From contig JAGXFR010000049.1 of the NCBI GenBank assembly GCA_024637155.1, positions 1 through 64,000 of the forward strand: a stretch of DNA of 64,000 nt, given 5' to 3'. Below the pieces are notes generated by a model, which did not search any database, was not told the DNA's origin, and saw only the letters and a list, made by a program, of their open reading frames with translations. The DNA is from Burkholderiaceae bacterium. Its GTDB lineage: Bacteria > Pseudomonadota > Gammaproteobacteria > Burkholderiales > Burkholderiaceae_E. A program made the translations under genes and the position numbers. Below, piece after piece: positions 55,963-64,000 of this stretch; within the stretch, counting starts at the first letter, position 1; the number at the start of each line of letters is the position of its first letter.

Positions 55963-58900
55963 CTACCTCACGGGCTCCCCCGGACCCTTCGACGGCACTT
56001 CGGTCACCCGGGGATCTGACCAGCTCCCCTCGATCCGGTACTGTTTCGCGAATATTTCCTGCAGCGGCTTGCTCAGCACAATCTGTGCGACGAAAGAACC
56101 GAGGCCCACCACCGGGTTGACCGCCGCGTACGCCAGCGATGCGATCCCCGCATTGATTTCCGGTCGGATCTCGACCTGCAGGTTCTGCGTCTCATTGGCG
56201 ATGTCGGCCGACCCCTCGATCTTCACCTGCGCGGCCACCCCCTTCATGCGCAGGTTCTCGGTGCGTGCGACACCGTTGCGAATGCTCACGTCTCCGCGAA
56301 TCTCGTCGAAGGCGAAGCCCTCGGCGAAGACATCCCGAAAATCGAGCGTCAGCCGCCGCGGCAGCGACTGAAGACTAAGCACCCCGATCAGCTTGGCGAT
56401 GCCGGGGTCGGTCTTGAGAAACTGTCCCTTGCCGATATTGAGCGCCAGTTCCCCGCGCAGGCTCGGGTGATCGATGGCCAGCGGCGAGCCGGTCCACCGC
56501 ACCTTGCCGTCGATCCGCCCGGCCCCCCCCTTGAGGGCACCGCGGATGCCGTGCGTCTCCAGCGCCCGCCCAGCGTCGCGCAGCTCCAGCCGGAAGTCCA
56601 GTTCGGTCGCGCGCGACTTCGCCTGCGGGGACCCCCACGACCCGCTGGCGCGGAACGTGGCTCCGGGATGCTCAAGGACCAGCCGCTCCAGCTTCCAGGA
56701 TGGGCCGGATGGAAGGCGGGCATTGGTTGCCCGCAATTCCAGGCCGCCCAACTCCGTGGTGCCGAGCACGAACTCGTCGGCCACAATGTCCAGCGCGGGC
56801 AGGGTGAGCGGCTCGGCATCAAGCAGCGATTCGAATTCGCCGACCCGGTCGGGCGGGATCTCCAGGCGGGTGAAGCGAGCCGTCAGCGTCCCGGCGTGCT
56901 GATCGGCCGGCGCGTCGCGCCAGTTGAAGAATCCGTTGATCTGGCGCGAGCGCAGGTTCGCGTTCCAGAAACCGCCGACGCGCGAAGCGCCGAAGACAAC
57001 CTCGTCGAGATCCTTGTTCGCGACGCGCACCCGACGGGCGATGACCGAGATCACGTCCGGCAGCAGTGTGAACCCCTCGGTGAAATCGCTCGCGACCTCC
57101 AGGGTCGTGCCCGCTGGTGCCGGGGCACCCGGTGCGTCGCGCAGCAGCGCGTTCCAGACGTCGAGGTCGATCTCGGGAACCTCCACGCTCACGCGCAAGC
57201 CGTCCGCCGCTTCGACGGGCGGGGTGTTCAGCGCGAACGCGGCGCCGCGGATCCGCAGTTTCTGAGAGCCCGGATCGCGCTCGCGCGCGACGTCCAGGCG
57301 CACATCGTCGCGCAGTTGAACCCGGATGCGATCGCCGTCCGCTCGTCCGTCGGAACCGGTACCGGGCCGGGGCACCACGTCCACGCGCAGCGGCCAGCGC
57401 TCGCTCGCCGCCTTGGCGAATGGCGCCGGCAGCGTGCTCGCGAGACCGGCGAGATCGCTCTCGACATGCACCTGCGCGGCGCGCCGGTTGACGTCGATCT
57501 GCGCCTGATACGAAGCCGTGCCAGCCAGGCGCCGCGTCACCGCGTTGTCGACGACCTGACGAATCCCGTCGGCCCCCACCGTGCCCGTCGCGCGCAGCAG
57601 GAAACGCCCGGCGCCGCTCGTCTCGCCGTCGACCTGCACGGGTCCATCGAGCAGCCGCGCGGTGAGCGAACGCAGCGCCAGCTGCTCCTCGGTGAACTCG
57701 AGGCGTCCGCGCACGTTCCGAAACGGCGGCAGCATGCGATCGACCCGCACGTCGTTGCCGGCGAGCAGAACCGTGCCGTTGACGCGCGTGGCGCCGCCCT
57801 CGCGCAACGAAATCGCCAGGCGCAGTTCGAGGCGCGCGTCCCCGGCGACCTCCGTGTCGCGGGTGAAGTCGTCGATCCGGTGGCGCAGCGCGCTTTCGTT
57901 GACGAAGCGCACCATGTCCTGCGCCGGGCCCTCGGCCGACCCTTCGATGCGCAGCATCGGCTCCGCGAAGTCCGCGATCCGCGCGCTCGTCTCGCCCAGG
58001 CGGGCGCCGAAAATCGCCCCGGATTTCATCGTGATCGCCATCCCGGCACGCTCGAACGCCAGGCGGCCCTCGAAGCGCTCGATTCCCGGCCAGCCCGGTG
58101 CGTAGACCAGTCCGGCGTCGCTCACCCGGGCTTCGACGCGGAATTCGCCGGTGGCGGGATCGCGATAGGGGAAGTCCGCCAGGTCGCCGCGCAGGCGAAA
58201 GTGCCCGGCGCTCGCGCGACCCGCGCGGATCGCCGAGGCCAGCCAGTTCGGCACCTTGGGCCCGATCTTCAGCGGCAGGTAGCGCGCCACGCGACGTGCG
58301 TCCGCCCGCTCGATCGTCCCGCTCAGGTCGACGACTCCCGCCCCCTTCCCGCCGGATCGATAACGCCCGCTGAACTCCCCGGCCGCGTCCGCGTTGGCGA
58401 AACGCAGGCGCTGAAGTTCGACCGCGACCTGGGGTGCGCCACCCGCGGTGGCCGCCGGGCGGACGGTCCAGTGCGCTTTTCCCTCGACGGTGTCGAGCGG
58501 AATCGTGGGCTCCTCGAAAATGCCCGGGAACGTCAGCGCGCTGCGGCTACCCTCGAAGCGCGCTTCACCGCCCTCATGGGTCACGCGCGCGCTGCCGGTG
58601 AGGCCCGCGAATGATGGCCAGTGGGATTCGCCGATCGGCTCGCTGCGCAGGCCAAGATCACGAAACGACAGATCGAACGCATAACGCGGCGCATCGCCAC
58701 CGCCCGCGGGGCGGTCCCAGCGCAGCTTCAGCTCGTCGATCTGACCGCTGCTGCGCACCTGGGAAAGCCATTGCGGGCCCGTGTCCGCCACCCCGGGAAG
58801 CGCACGCACCAGCCCGAGGCTTTTCTCGATGTCGAATCCGGCCAGTGCAAGGCGTATGGCCAGCGGCGCACCCGCGGCGTCGAGACGCAGCTGGTTGTCC

Positions 58901-59949
58901 TTGCCGGTCAGCGCGATTGCGGTGCCATCCGCGGCCGCGATCCGGGCGCTCTCGAGATCAATGATGACTTGCCGCTGCGCGTCCCAGCGCGCCTGCAGCT
59001 CGCCGTCGAATTGCGCCAACCCCCATTGCGGACGTTGCGCCAAACCTGCCAGACGCAGGTCCGCAAGTGCGAAGCCCGCCTGCGCGTGCACGGGTTGGCC
59101 GGCCTCGAAACTGAGTTTGCCGCGCAGGGCGCCGCGCACGCGCTCGAGGCGCGCAACCGGATTTTCGGCATCCACCAACCCGGTCAGAAACGGGCGCAGC
59201 GCCGCCCAGTCGAAGCGCTTCGCGTCGAGTTGCGCATCGCCCGTCCAACCCTGCAGCACCAGCGGATCGTCGCCCGGAGCACGATAGATCTCGGCAGCGA
59301 AATCCAGCGCGCCGATCGCCTCTTCGTGCGCCTTGACGCCCAGGCGATGTCGCCGTCCCAGGGAGTCCAGCGTCAGCAGTTCGAGGGAAACGGTGGCCGA
59401 GCGGCCGGCGACCCGATCGTCATAGCGGATGCGGGTGGCCTCCAGCGTGATCCGGCGCTGCTCGAGAAGCCAGCGCAGCGCCTTTCCGTCGCCTGCGTCC
59501 GCGTCGAACGCGATCCCGGCGACCGTCCAGCGGCGTTCGCTGTCGCGCGTGACCGCGAGTTCGGTTCCCACGAGACGCAACGCCACGAGCCGCGGTGCGC
59601 GGGTCACCACGCTGCGCCACGACAGCGTCACGTCGACGCGGGGAATGGCGAGCACCGCCGGGAGTTCCGCAGCTCCCACGCGCACGTCCGCAATCTGCAC
59701 CCGTGGCCGAAAGCCGTCGAAGCCGGGCACCAGCGCGCCGAAGCGCACGGATTGCCCGAGGGCGTCACCGAGCGCAACCTCGATTTCGGGACGCCAGCGA
59801 TCGAGTTCGGGCCACAGATAGTAGCGGGTAATCGTGTAGCCGGCCGCCACGAGCAGGGTCGCGGCAAACGCGATCCACGCACAGACGCGCAAGGCAAGAC
59901 TTGGCGAACCGGGGGCCTGAGCGACTCGGGAAAACAGAGGGCGAAACAT
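55963..59949 (-). CDS. yhdP: YhdP-family AsmA-like envelope protein
   Basis: A 1328-residue protein of the AsmA-like bridge family. YhdP with TamB and YdbH is known in E. coli to move phospholipids from the inner to the outer membrane. There is one N-terminal membrane helix (CAWIAFAATLLVAAGYTITRYY), then a very long, beta-rich periplasmic part with a DUF3971-type middle. A C-terminal AsmA-like region ends VNPVVGLGSFVAQIVLSKPL and QYRIEGSWSDPRV, the family hallmark. The length matches YhdP of related bacteria. It is read divergently from glnE and is directly followed by tldD. Confidence 0.93.
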   Translation of the reverse strand: MFRPLFSRVAQAPGSPSLALRVCAWIAFAATLLVAAGYTITRYYLWPELDRWRPEIEVALGDALGQSVRFGALVPGFDGFRPRVQIADVRVGAAELPAVLAIPRVDVTLSWRSVVTRAPRLVALRLVGTELAVTRDSERRWTVAGIAFDADAGDGKALRWLLEQRRITLEATRIRYDDRVAGRSATVSLELLTLDSLGRRHRLGVKAHEEAIGALDFAAEIYRAPGDDPLVLQGWTGDAQLDAKRFDWAALRPFLTGLVDAENPVARLERVRGALRGKLSFEAGQPVHAQAGFALADLRLAGLAQRPQWGLAQFDGELQARWDAQRQVIIDLESARIAAADGTAIALTGKDNQLRLDAAGAPLAIRLALAGFDIEKSLGLVRALPGVADTGPQWLSQVRSSGQIDELKLRWDRPAGGGDAPRYAFDLSFRDLGLRSEPIGESHWPSFAGLTGSARVTHEGGEARFEGSRSALTFPGIFEEPTIPLDTVEGKAHWTVRPAATAGGAPQVAVELQRLRFANADAAGEFSGRYRSGGKGAGVVDLSGTIERADARRVARYLPLKIGPKVPNWLASAIRAGRASAGHFRLRGDLADFPYRDPATGEFRVEARVSDAGLVYAPGWPGIERFEGRLAFERAGMAITMKSGAIFGARLGETSARIADFAEPMLRIEGSAEGPAQDMVRFVNESALRHRIDDFTRDTEVAGDARLELRLAISLREGGATRVNGTVLLAGNDVRVDRMLPPFRNVRGRLEFTEEQLALRSLTARLLDGPVQVDGETSGAGRFLLRATGTVGADGIRQVVDNAVTRRLAGTASYQAQIDVNRRAAQVHVESDLAGLASTLPAPFAKAASERWPLRVDVVPRPGTGSDGRADGDRIRVQLRDDVRLDVARERDPGSQKLRIRGAAFALNTPPVEAADGLRVSVEVPEIDLDVWNALLRDAPGAPAPAGTTLEVASDFTEGFTLLPDVISVIARRVRVANKDLDEVVFGASRVGGFWNANLRSRQINGFFNWRDAPADQHAGTLTARFTRLEIPPDRVGEFESLLDAEPLTLPALDIVADEFVLGTTELGGLELRATNARLPSGPSWKLERLVLEHPGATFRASGSWGSPQAKSRATELDFRLELRDAGRALETHGIRGALKGGAGRIDGKVRWTGSPLAIDHPSLRGELALNIGKGQFLKTDPGIAKLIGVLSLQSLPRRLTLDFRDVFAEGFAFDEIRGDVSIRNGVARTENLRMKGVAAQVKIEGSADIANETQNLQVEIRPEINAGIASLAYAAVNPVVGLGSFVAQIVLSKPLQEIFAKQYRIEGSWSDPRVTEVPSKGPGEPVR

Positions 59950-59991
59950 GTGCAGCGACGCGGTTCCGTGCGACCGGTAAGGGACTCGCCC

Positions 59992-59997
59992 TAGAAT
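59992..59997 (+). promoter_or_regulatory. glnE: -10 element TAGAAT before glnE
   Basis: TAGAAT lies 21 bp before the glnE ATG at 60019, in the 69-bp gap between divergent genes. No clear -35 is seen. Confidence 0.4.
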
Positions 59998-60018
59998 AAC
60001 CTTTTCGGATGGGCCGCG

Positions 60019-62724
60019 ATGGAATACGTCGCTGAACGCTACTCAGGGTACTTCCGGCGGTCGCTCTTCGCGATCGGGGACGACGCGGACGCGAAGGCCC
60101 GGCTCACGGCAATGGCGGGGGCACCGATCGACGCCGCCGTGATCGCCGCCGCCCTCGCGCGGGAGCGCGAGACCGCGCCGGTGCCGGCAGCGCTGCGCCG
60201 GATGCGCCGGCTCGTGATGATGGCGCTGATGGAGCGCGACGTGAGCGGCGCCGCACCGCTCGCCGAGGTCTGCGCCGCGATGACCCGGATGGCGGAGATC
60301 AGCACCGCCGCGGCGTTCGACGCAGCGGGAGCCGAATTCGCAGAGTCCTACGGCGTGCCCCTGGATCGCGCGGGACTCCCGCAGGATCTCCTGGCCGTGG
60401 GCATGGGCAAGTGCGGCGCGGACGAGCTCAACGTGTCCTCCGACCTGGATCTGATTCTCGTCTTTCGCGAGGAGGGCATGACCAGCGGCGTGCGGCCCGA
60501 CGGCACGCCCGCGAAGCGAGGCACCCTCGAGGCGAGCGATTTCTTCCACCAGCTGGCCCGCCGCGCGATCGCGATCCTCTCGGAGAATACGGCCGACGGC
60601 TTCGTCTTTCGCGTCGACACGCGCCTGCGCCCCAATGGCGACTCGGGACCGCTGGTGGTCTCGCTGTCGATGCTCGAGGAGTACTTCTACGCGCAGGGGC
60701 GGGAGTGGGAGCGTTTTGCCTGGCTCAAGGGACGGGTGATCGCGAGCAGCGCGTTTGCGGGTGACGAGGCACGTGCGCGCGACGAGGCGGCCCTCGATCG
60801 CGTCGTCCAGCCCTTCGTGTTCCGGCGCTACGTCGACTACGACGTCTTCGCCGCGCTGCGCGACCTGCACCGCAAGATCCGCAGCGAGGCTCTGCGGCGT
60901 CACGCCCGACACGCGGGAACGCGGGACGTCAAGCTCGGGCGCGGGGGCATCCGCGAGATCGAGTTCGCGGCGCAGCTCTTCGAAATCGTTCGCGGCGGTC
61001 GTGACCTCGACCTGCGTGACCGCAGCACGCTGGTGACGCTGGCCGTGCTTGGTGAGCGCGGCATGTTTCCGCCCGACGAGGCCGCCGGCCTCGCCGCCGC
61101 CTACCAGCTGCTGCGCCGGGTCGAACACGCGATCCAGTATCGCGAAGACGAACAGACTCATCGCCTGCCCGCCGACCCGGAGATCCGCGAGGCGGTCGCG
61201 GCAATGGTCGGGATGGACCGTGCCCAGCTTGAGAGCGAACTCGAGAGCGCTTGCGGACTGGTCGAGCGGGTGTTCGAACAGCTCCTCGCAGAACCGGAGT
61301 CGGAAACGGGCAACGGGGCCGGGAAAGGCGCCGAATCCGGGGACGCGCTCGACGCCGATACGGCACAGCGTTTCGAGAGTTTTCGCGACGGCCCCCGTTA
61401 CCGTGCCGCCCGGCCCGACGCGCGCCGCTCGATCGACCAGCTCTTCGCGGATGCGCACCGGCGGGGCACTTCGACGGTTGGACTGACCCGTTTGATCGAC
61501 CTGCTCGAGACCGTCTGCCGGCGCCCCGCCTATCTCGCGCTAATGCTGCAGTTCCCCCAGGCCTACGATCGCGTGCTGCGCATGCTCGAGCAATCGCGCT
61601 GGGCGGCCGAATACCTGATCCGCCACCCGATCGTGCTCGATGAACTGCTCGACGGGAACCTGCTGGCCCCGGTCGACTACCACGTCTGGCAGGCGTCGCT
61701 TCACGCGCGCCTGGACACCGCGCTCATCGAGGGCGAGCCCGATGTCGAGCTGCAGATGGACATGGCGCGCGAGTCGCACCACGCGCAGCTCTTCCGGCTG
61801 CTTGCCCAGGACCTGGAAGGCCTGCTCACGGTCGAGCGACTCGCCGATCACCTGAGCGCGCTGGCCGACCGCATCATCGAGATCGCGATCGGTCGGGTCT
61901 GGCCGACGCTGCGGCTGCGCTTTCGCGACGTGCCCCGTTTCGCGGTGATCGGTTACGGACGACTCGGCGGCAAGGAGCTGGGCTATGCCTCCGACCTGGA
62001 CCTGGTGTTCCTCTACGACGACGACGACGAGCGCGCGCCGCAGGCCTACGCGCTGCTCGCGCAGCGAGTTTCCGCGTGGCTCTCGACGCGCACCGCCTCC
62101 GGACTGCTCTTCGAGACCGACCTGCGGCTGCGCCCGAACGGCAACGCCGGGCTGCTCGTCTCGAGCGTGACCGCGTTCGACGAGTACCAGCGGAATTCGG
62201 CGTGGGTCTGGGAACACCAGGCGCTCACGCGGGCGCGTTTCTGTTGCGGCGATGCGTCCATCGGGGACGCCTTCGAGAAGCTGCGTCGGGAAATCCTCGA
62301 ACTCGAGCGGGATCCCGAAACGCTGCGCGACGAGGTGCTCAAGATGCGCGCGCGCATGCACGAGGGGCACCCCAATCGCAGCGCGCTTTTCGACCTCAAG
62401 CACAACCGGGGCGGGATGGTCGATGTCGAATTCACGATCCAGTACCTGGTGCTGCTGCATTCGCGCAAGCACCCGCGCCTGCTGGACAATCGCGGCAACA
62501 TCGCGCTCTTGCGCCGTGCCGCCGAGGAGGGTCTGATCGACGCCGGGGACGCACAAGCCGCGGCCGATGCATACCGGAACTACCGCCGCCTGCAGCATGC
62601 GCTGCGGCTCAACAACAGCGAACAGTACGCGCGGGTCGACGCGTCCGAGGTGGCCGCCGAGATCGGCGCGGTGACCCGGCTGTGGGACCGCGTGTTCGCG
62701 GTTCCCGGGGGAGAGGACAGCTAG
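60019..62724 (+). CDS. glnE: Glutamine synthetase adenylyltransferase/adenylyl-removing enzyme GlnE
   Basis: Two-domain enzyme that adenylylates glutamine synthetase when nitrogen is plentiful and removes AMP when it is scarce, controlled by PII and glutamine. It has 901 residues. The N-terminal nucleotidyltransferase domain, for deadenylylation, has VGMGKCGADELNVSSDLDLI near residue 128. The C-terminal one, for adenylylation, has GYGRLGGKELGYASDLDLVF near residue 645. Each is followed by a helical domain. A Gly/Glu-rich linker lies near residue 430. Its TAG shares the sequence CTAG with the stop codon of the convergent MFS gene. It is divergent from yhdP. Confidence 0.96.
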   Translation: MEYVAERYSGYFRRSLFAIGDDADAKARLTAMAGAPIDAAVIAAALARERETAPVPAALRRMRRLVMMALMERDVSGAAPLAEVCAAMTRMAEISTAAAFDAAGAEFAESYGVPLDRAGLPQDLLAVGMGKCGADELNVSSDLDLILVFREEGMTSGVRPDGTPAKRGTLEASDFFHQLARRAIAILSENTADGFVFRVDTRLRPNGDSGPLVVSLSMLEEYFYAQGREWERFAWLKGRVIASSAFAGDEARARDEAALDRVVQPFVFRRYVDYDVFAALRDLHRKIRSEALRRHARHAGTRDVKLGRGGIREIEFAAQLFEIVRGGRDLDLRDRSTLVTLAVLGERGMFPPDEAAGLAAAYQLLRRVEHAIQYREDEQTHRLPADPEIREAVAAMVGMDRAQLESELESACGLVERVFEQLLAEPESETGNGAGKGAESGDALDADTAQRFESFRDGPRYRAARPDARRSIDQLFADAHRRGTSTVGLTRLIDLLETVCRRPAYLALMLQFPQAYDRVLRMLEQSRWAAEYLIRHPIVLDELLDGNLLAPVDYHVWQASLHARLDTALIEGEPDVELQMDMARESHHAQLFRLLAQDLEGLLTVERLADHLSALADRIIEIAIGRVWPTLRLRFRDVPRFAVIGYGRLGGKELGYASDLDLVFLYDDDDERAPQAYALLAQRVSAWLSTRTASGLLFETDLRLRPNGNAGLLVSSVTAFDEYQRNSAWVWEHQALTRARFCCGDASIGDAFEKLRREILELERDPETLRDEVLKMRARMHEGHPNRSALFDLKHNRGGMVDVEFTIQYLVLLHSRKHPRLLDNRGNIALLRRAAEEGLIDAGDAQAAADAYRNYRRLQHALRLNNSEQYARVDASEVAAEIGAVTRLWDRVFAVPGGEDS

Positions 62725-63983
62725 TCCGCGACGACCGTGCGTACCGGCACCGTGCCGGGAAGATCCGCCGCGCCGACGTCCTGCTCGAAGCGCCAGCCGC
62801 GCCGACGGCCGAGCCACACGACGGCGACGAGCACGATGAGCACGAAGGGCAGCGCCACGATGTTGAGCCACTGCCAGCCGTCGGCAACGAGCAGCGCGCC
62901 GGAGGCCGCCGACGAAGTGACCATGGTCGTGAACACGCAGGCGTCGGCAAAGCCCTGTGCCCGGTTCTTCTCGTGCACCCCGTACTCGTAGGTGAGCAGC
63001 GTCGTCCCGCCCGTGTACATGAAGTTCCACCCCACGCCGAGCAGGAAGAGCGCCACCACGAACTCGTGCGTCGACGTACCGGAGAGCGCCACCGCTATCG
63101 CGCCGAGGTTGAGCAGGCAGCCGGTGAAGACCACCGGGAGGACGCCGAAACGCACGATCAGCGCGCCGGTGAACAGACCGGGCGCGAACATGCCGATCAC
63201 GTGCCATTTGAGCACGGTCGCCGCCGCGCCGAAATCGTGGTGATGGGCGTGCATCGCCAGCGGCGTCGCCACCATCAGCAGGTTCATCACCCCGTAGGAG
63301 ATCGCGCAGCACAGGATCGCGATGCGCGCGGTGGCGGGGCGCAGCAGCTCGCGCAGCGCGCGCGGCGGCCCCGCCGCAGGCACGTCGCTGCGCTCGGGAA
63401 CGTGCAATAGCTGGGCGAGCAGCAGCGAAACGATCGCCAGCACGCCCAGGGACAGGTAGGTGCCGACGTATTGTGTCGGCAGCCAGCCGCGCGACCAGCC
63501 GGCGAGCGTCGGGCCGATCACCCCGCCGGCGATTCCGCCGGTGAGCACCAGCGAGATCGCCTTGGCCCGAAACGCCGGCCGGTAGGCGTCGGCGACGTCG
63601 GCCGCCGCAAAGCGATAGCTGATTCCGAATGCGTTGAAGGTGCCGCAGACGAAAGTGGCAACGCAGAGCAGCCACAGACTTCCGATGAGCACGGCGAACC
63701 CGGCCAGGGCCGCCCCGAAAACCATCACCACCGCCCCGATCGTGTAGCCGCGCCGTCGTCCCAGACGGCCCATCACGGCGGCGGCCGGCATCGCCCAAAG
63801 CGCGGCACCGAGCACGTAGCCGGTGACCGGAAGCGTGGCGAGCAGCTTGTTGTCGGCCAGCGCGAAGCCCACCAGCCCGTTGATGGCAATGAGCGAGACG
63901 TTGATCACCAGGAGCAGCGCCTGCATGGTGGCGAGCAGCCCCACCTGGAACCCGAGACCGCGCGTGAACGAGAGCCGCTGCAT
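62721..63983 (-). CDS. Major facilitator superfamily (MFS) transporter
   Basis: A 420-residue inner-membrane transporter with 12 hydrophobic segments. The loop between helices 2 and 3 carries the MFS motif A as GRLGRRRGYTIGA. Helix 5 has the antiporter-like GGIAGGVIGPTLAGW. The first helices (LATMQALLLVINVSLIAINGL) and the segment WNFMYTGGTTLLTYEYGVHEKNRAQG resemble a group of uncharacterised proteobacterial MFS proteins. Its stop codon overlaps that of glnE. Only 17 bp follow the start before the window ends, so its promoter is out of view. The substrate is unknown. Confidence 0.9.
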   Translation of the reverse strand: MQRLSFTRGLGFQVGLLATMQALLLVINVSLIAINGLVGFALADNKLLATLPVTGYVLGAALWAMPAAAVMGRLGRRRGYTIGAVVMVFGAALAGFAVLIGSLWLLCVATFVCGTFNAFGISYRFAAADVADAYRPAFRAKAISLVLTGGIAGGVIGPTLAGWSRGWLPTQYVGTYLSLGVLAIVSLLLAQLLHVPERSDVPAAGPPRALRELLRPATARIAILCCAISYGVMNLLMVATPLAMHAHHHDFGAAATVLKWHVIGMFAPGLFTGALIVRFGVLPVVFTGCLLNLGAIAVALSGTSTHEFVVALFLLGVGWNFMYTGGTTLLTYEYGVHEKNRAQGFADACVFTTMVTSSAASGALLVADGWQWLNIVALPFVLIVLVAVVWLGRRRGWRFEQDVGAADLPGTVPVRTVVAD

Positions 63984-64000
63984 CGCGCTAGCATACCAGT

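Overview
The window reads as chromosomal DNA of a high-GC betaproteobacterium, most like Burkholderiales. The queA-tgt-yajC-secD-secF block, the yhdP/tldD/aroG/glnE neighbourhood, the PduO-type cobalamin adenosyltransferase, a TAXI-TRAP transporter and several dipeptide-type ABC importers all fit that group. No phage, plasmid, CRISPR or complete insertion sequence is visible. This placement is inferred from gene content and was not tested by a search.

Layout. 1-8.3 kb: a catabolic island for an amino- or imino-acid-like compound. It holds a truncated ABC substrate-binding protein reading left, a LysR regulator, and a rightward run of D-amino-acid-oxidase-type flavoprotein, small [2Fe-2S] protein, large FAD/NAD(P) protein, two enolase-superfamily enzymes and a second DAO-type flavoprotein. 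8.3-15.1 kb: an alpha/beta hydrolase directly behind a tRNA-Leu(CAA), then queuosine synthesis (queA, tgt) and the Sec accessory genes (yajC, secD, secF). 15.1-23.7 kb: MarR regulator, purB, a glutathione S-transferase, an RND efflux pump with its adaptor, mnmA and a Nudix hydrolase. 23.7-28.3 kb: pntA-pntB transhydrogenase with a clear terminator, a MarC-family protein and a small membrane protein. 28.3-31.4 kb: a broken-gene junction, then a TAXI-type TRAP transporter. 31.5-42.2 kb: HpcH/HpaI aldolase, glycolate oxidase glcD-glcE-glcF, an EamA exporter, and a tandem glycine riboswitch in front of gcvH-gcvP-gcvT. 42.2-42.9 kb: a 710-bp non-coding region full of direct and inverted repeats. 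42.9-50.3 kb: a tightly coupled leftward operon of dipeptide-type ABC transporter, N-formylglutamate amidohydrolase and an AstE/AspA-like deacylase. 50.4-64 kb: an FAD-linked oxidase, cobalamin adenosyltransferase, a cyclic-nucleotide-binding protein, aroG, tldD, yhdP, glnE and an MFS transporter.

How the genes fit together. Glycolate oxidase makes glyoxylate, which transamination can turn into glycine. The adjacent glycine-riboswitch-controlled cleavage system then breaks glycine down. The deacylase/importer operon looks like an uptake-and-hydrolysis route for N-acylated amino acids.

The strongest non-coding discovery is in front of aroG (54.25-54.46 kb). There is a promoter, a 27-codon leader peptide with six aromatic residues among residues 8-15, an antiterminator arm inside the leader gene, and a 9-bp GC-rich terminator with nine T's just before the aroG ribosome-binding site. 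Together they form a textbook ribosome-mediated attenuator for the first enzyme of aromatic amino acid synthesis. The leader start codon lies where transcription should begin, so the leader may be read from a leaderless mRNA.
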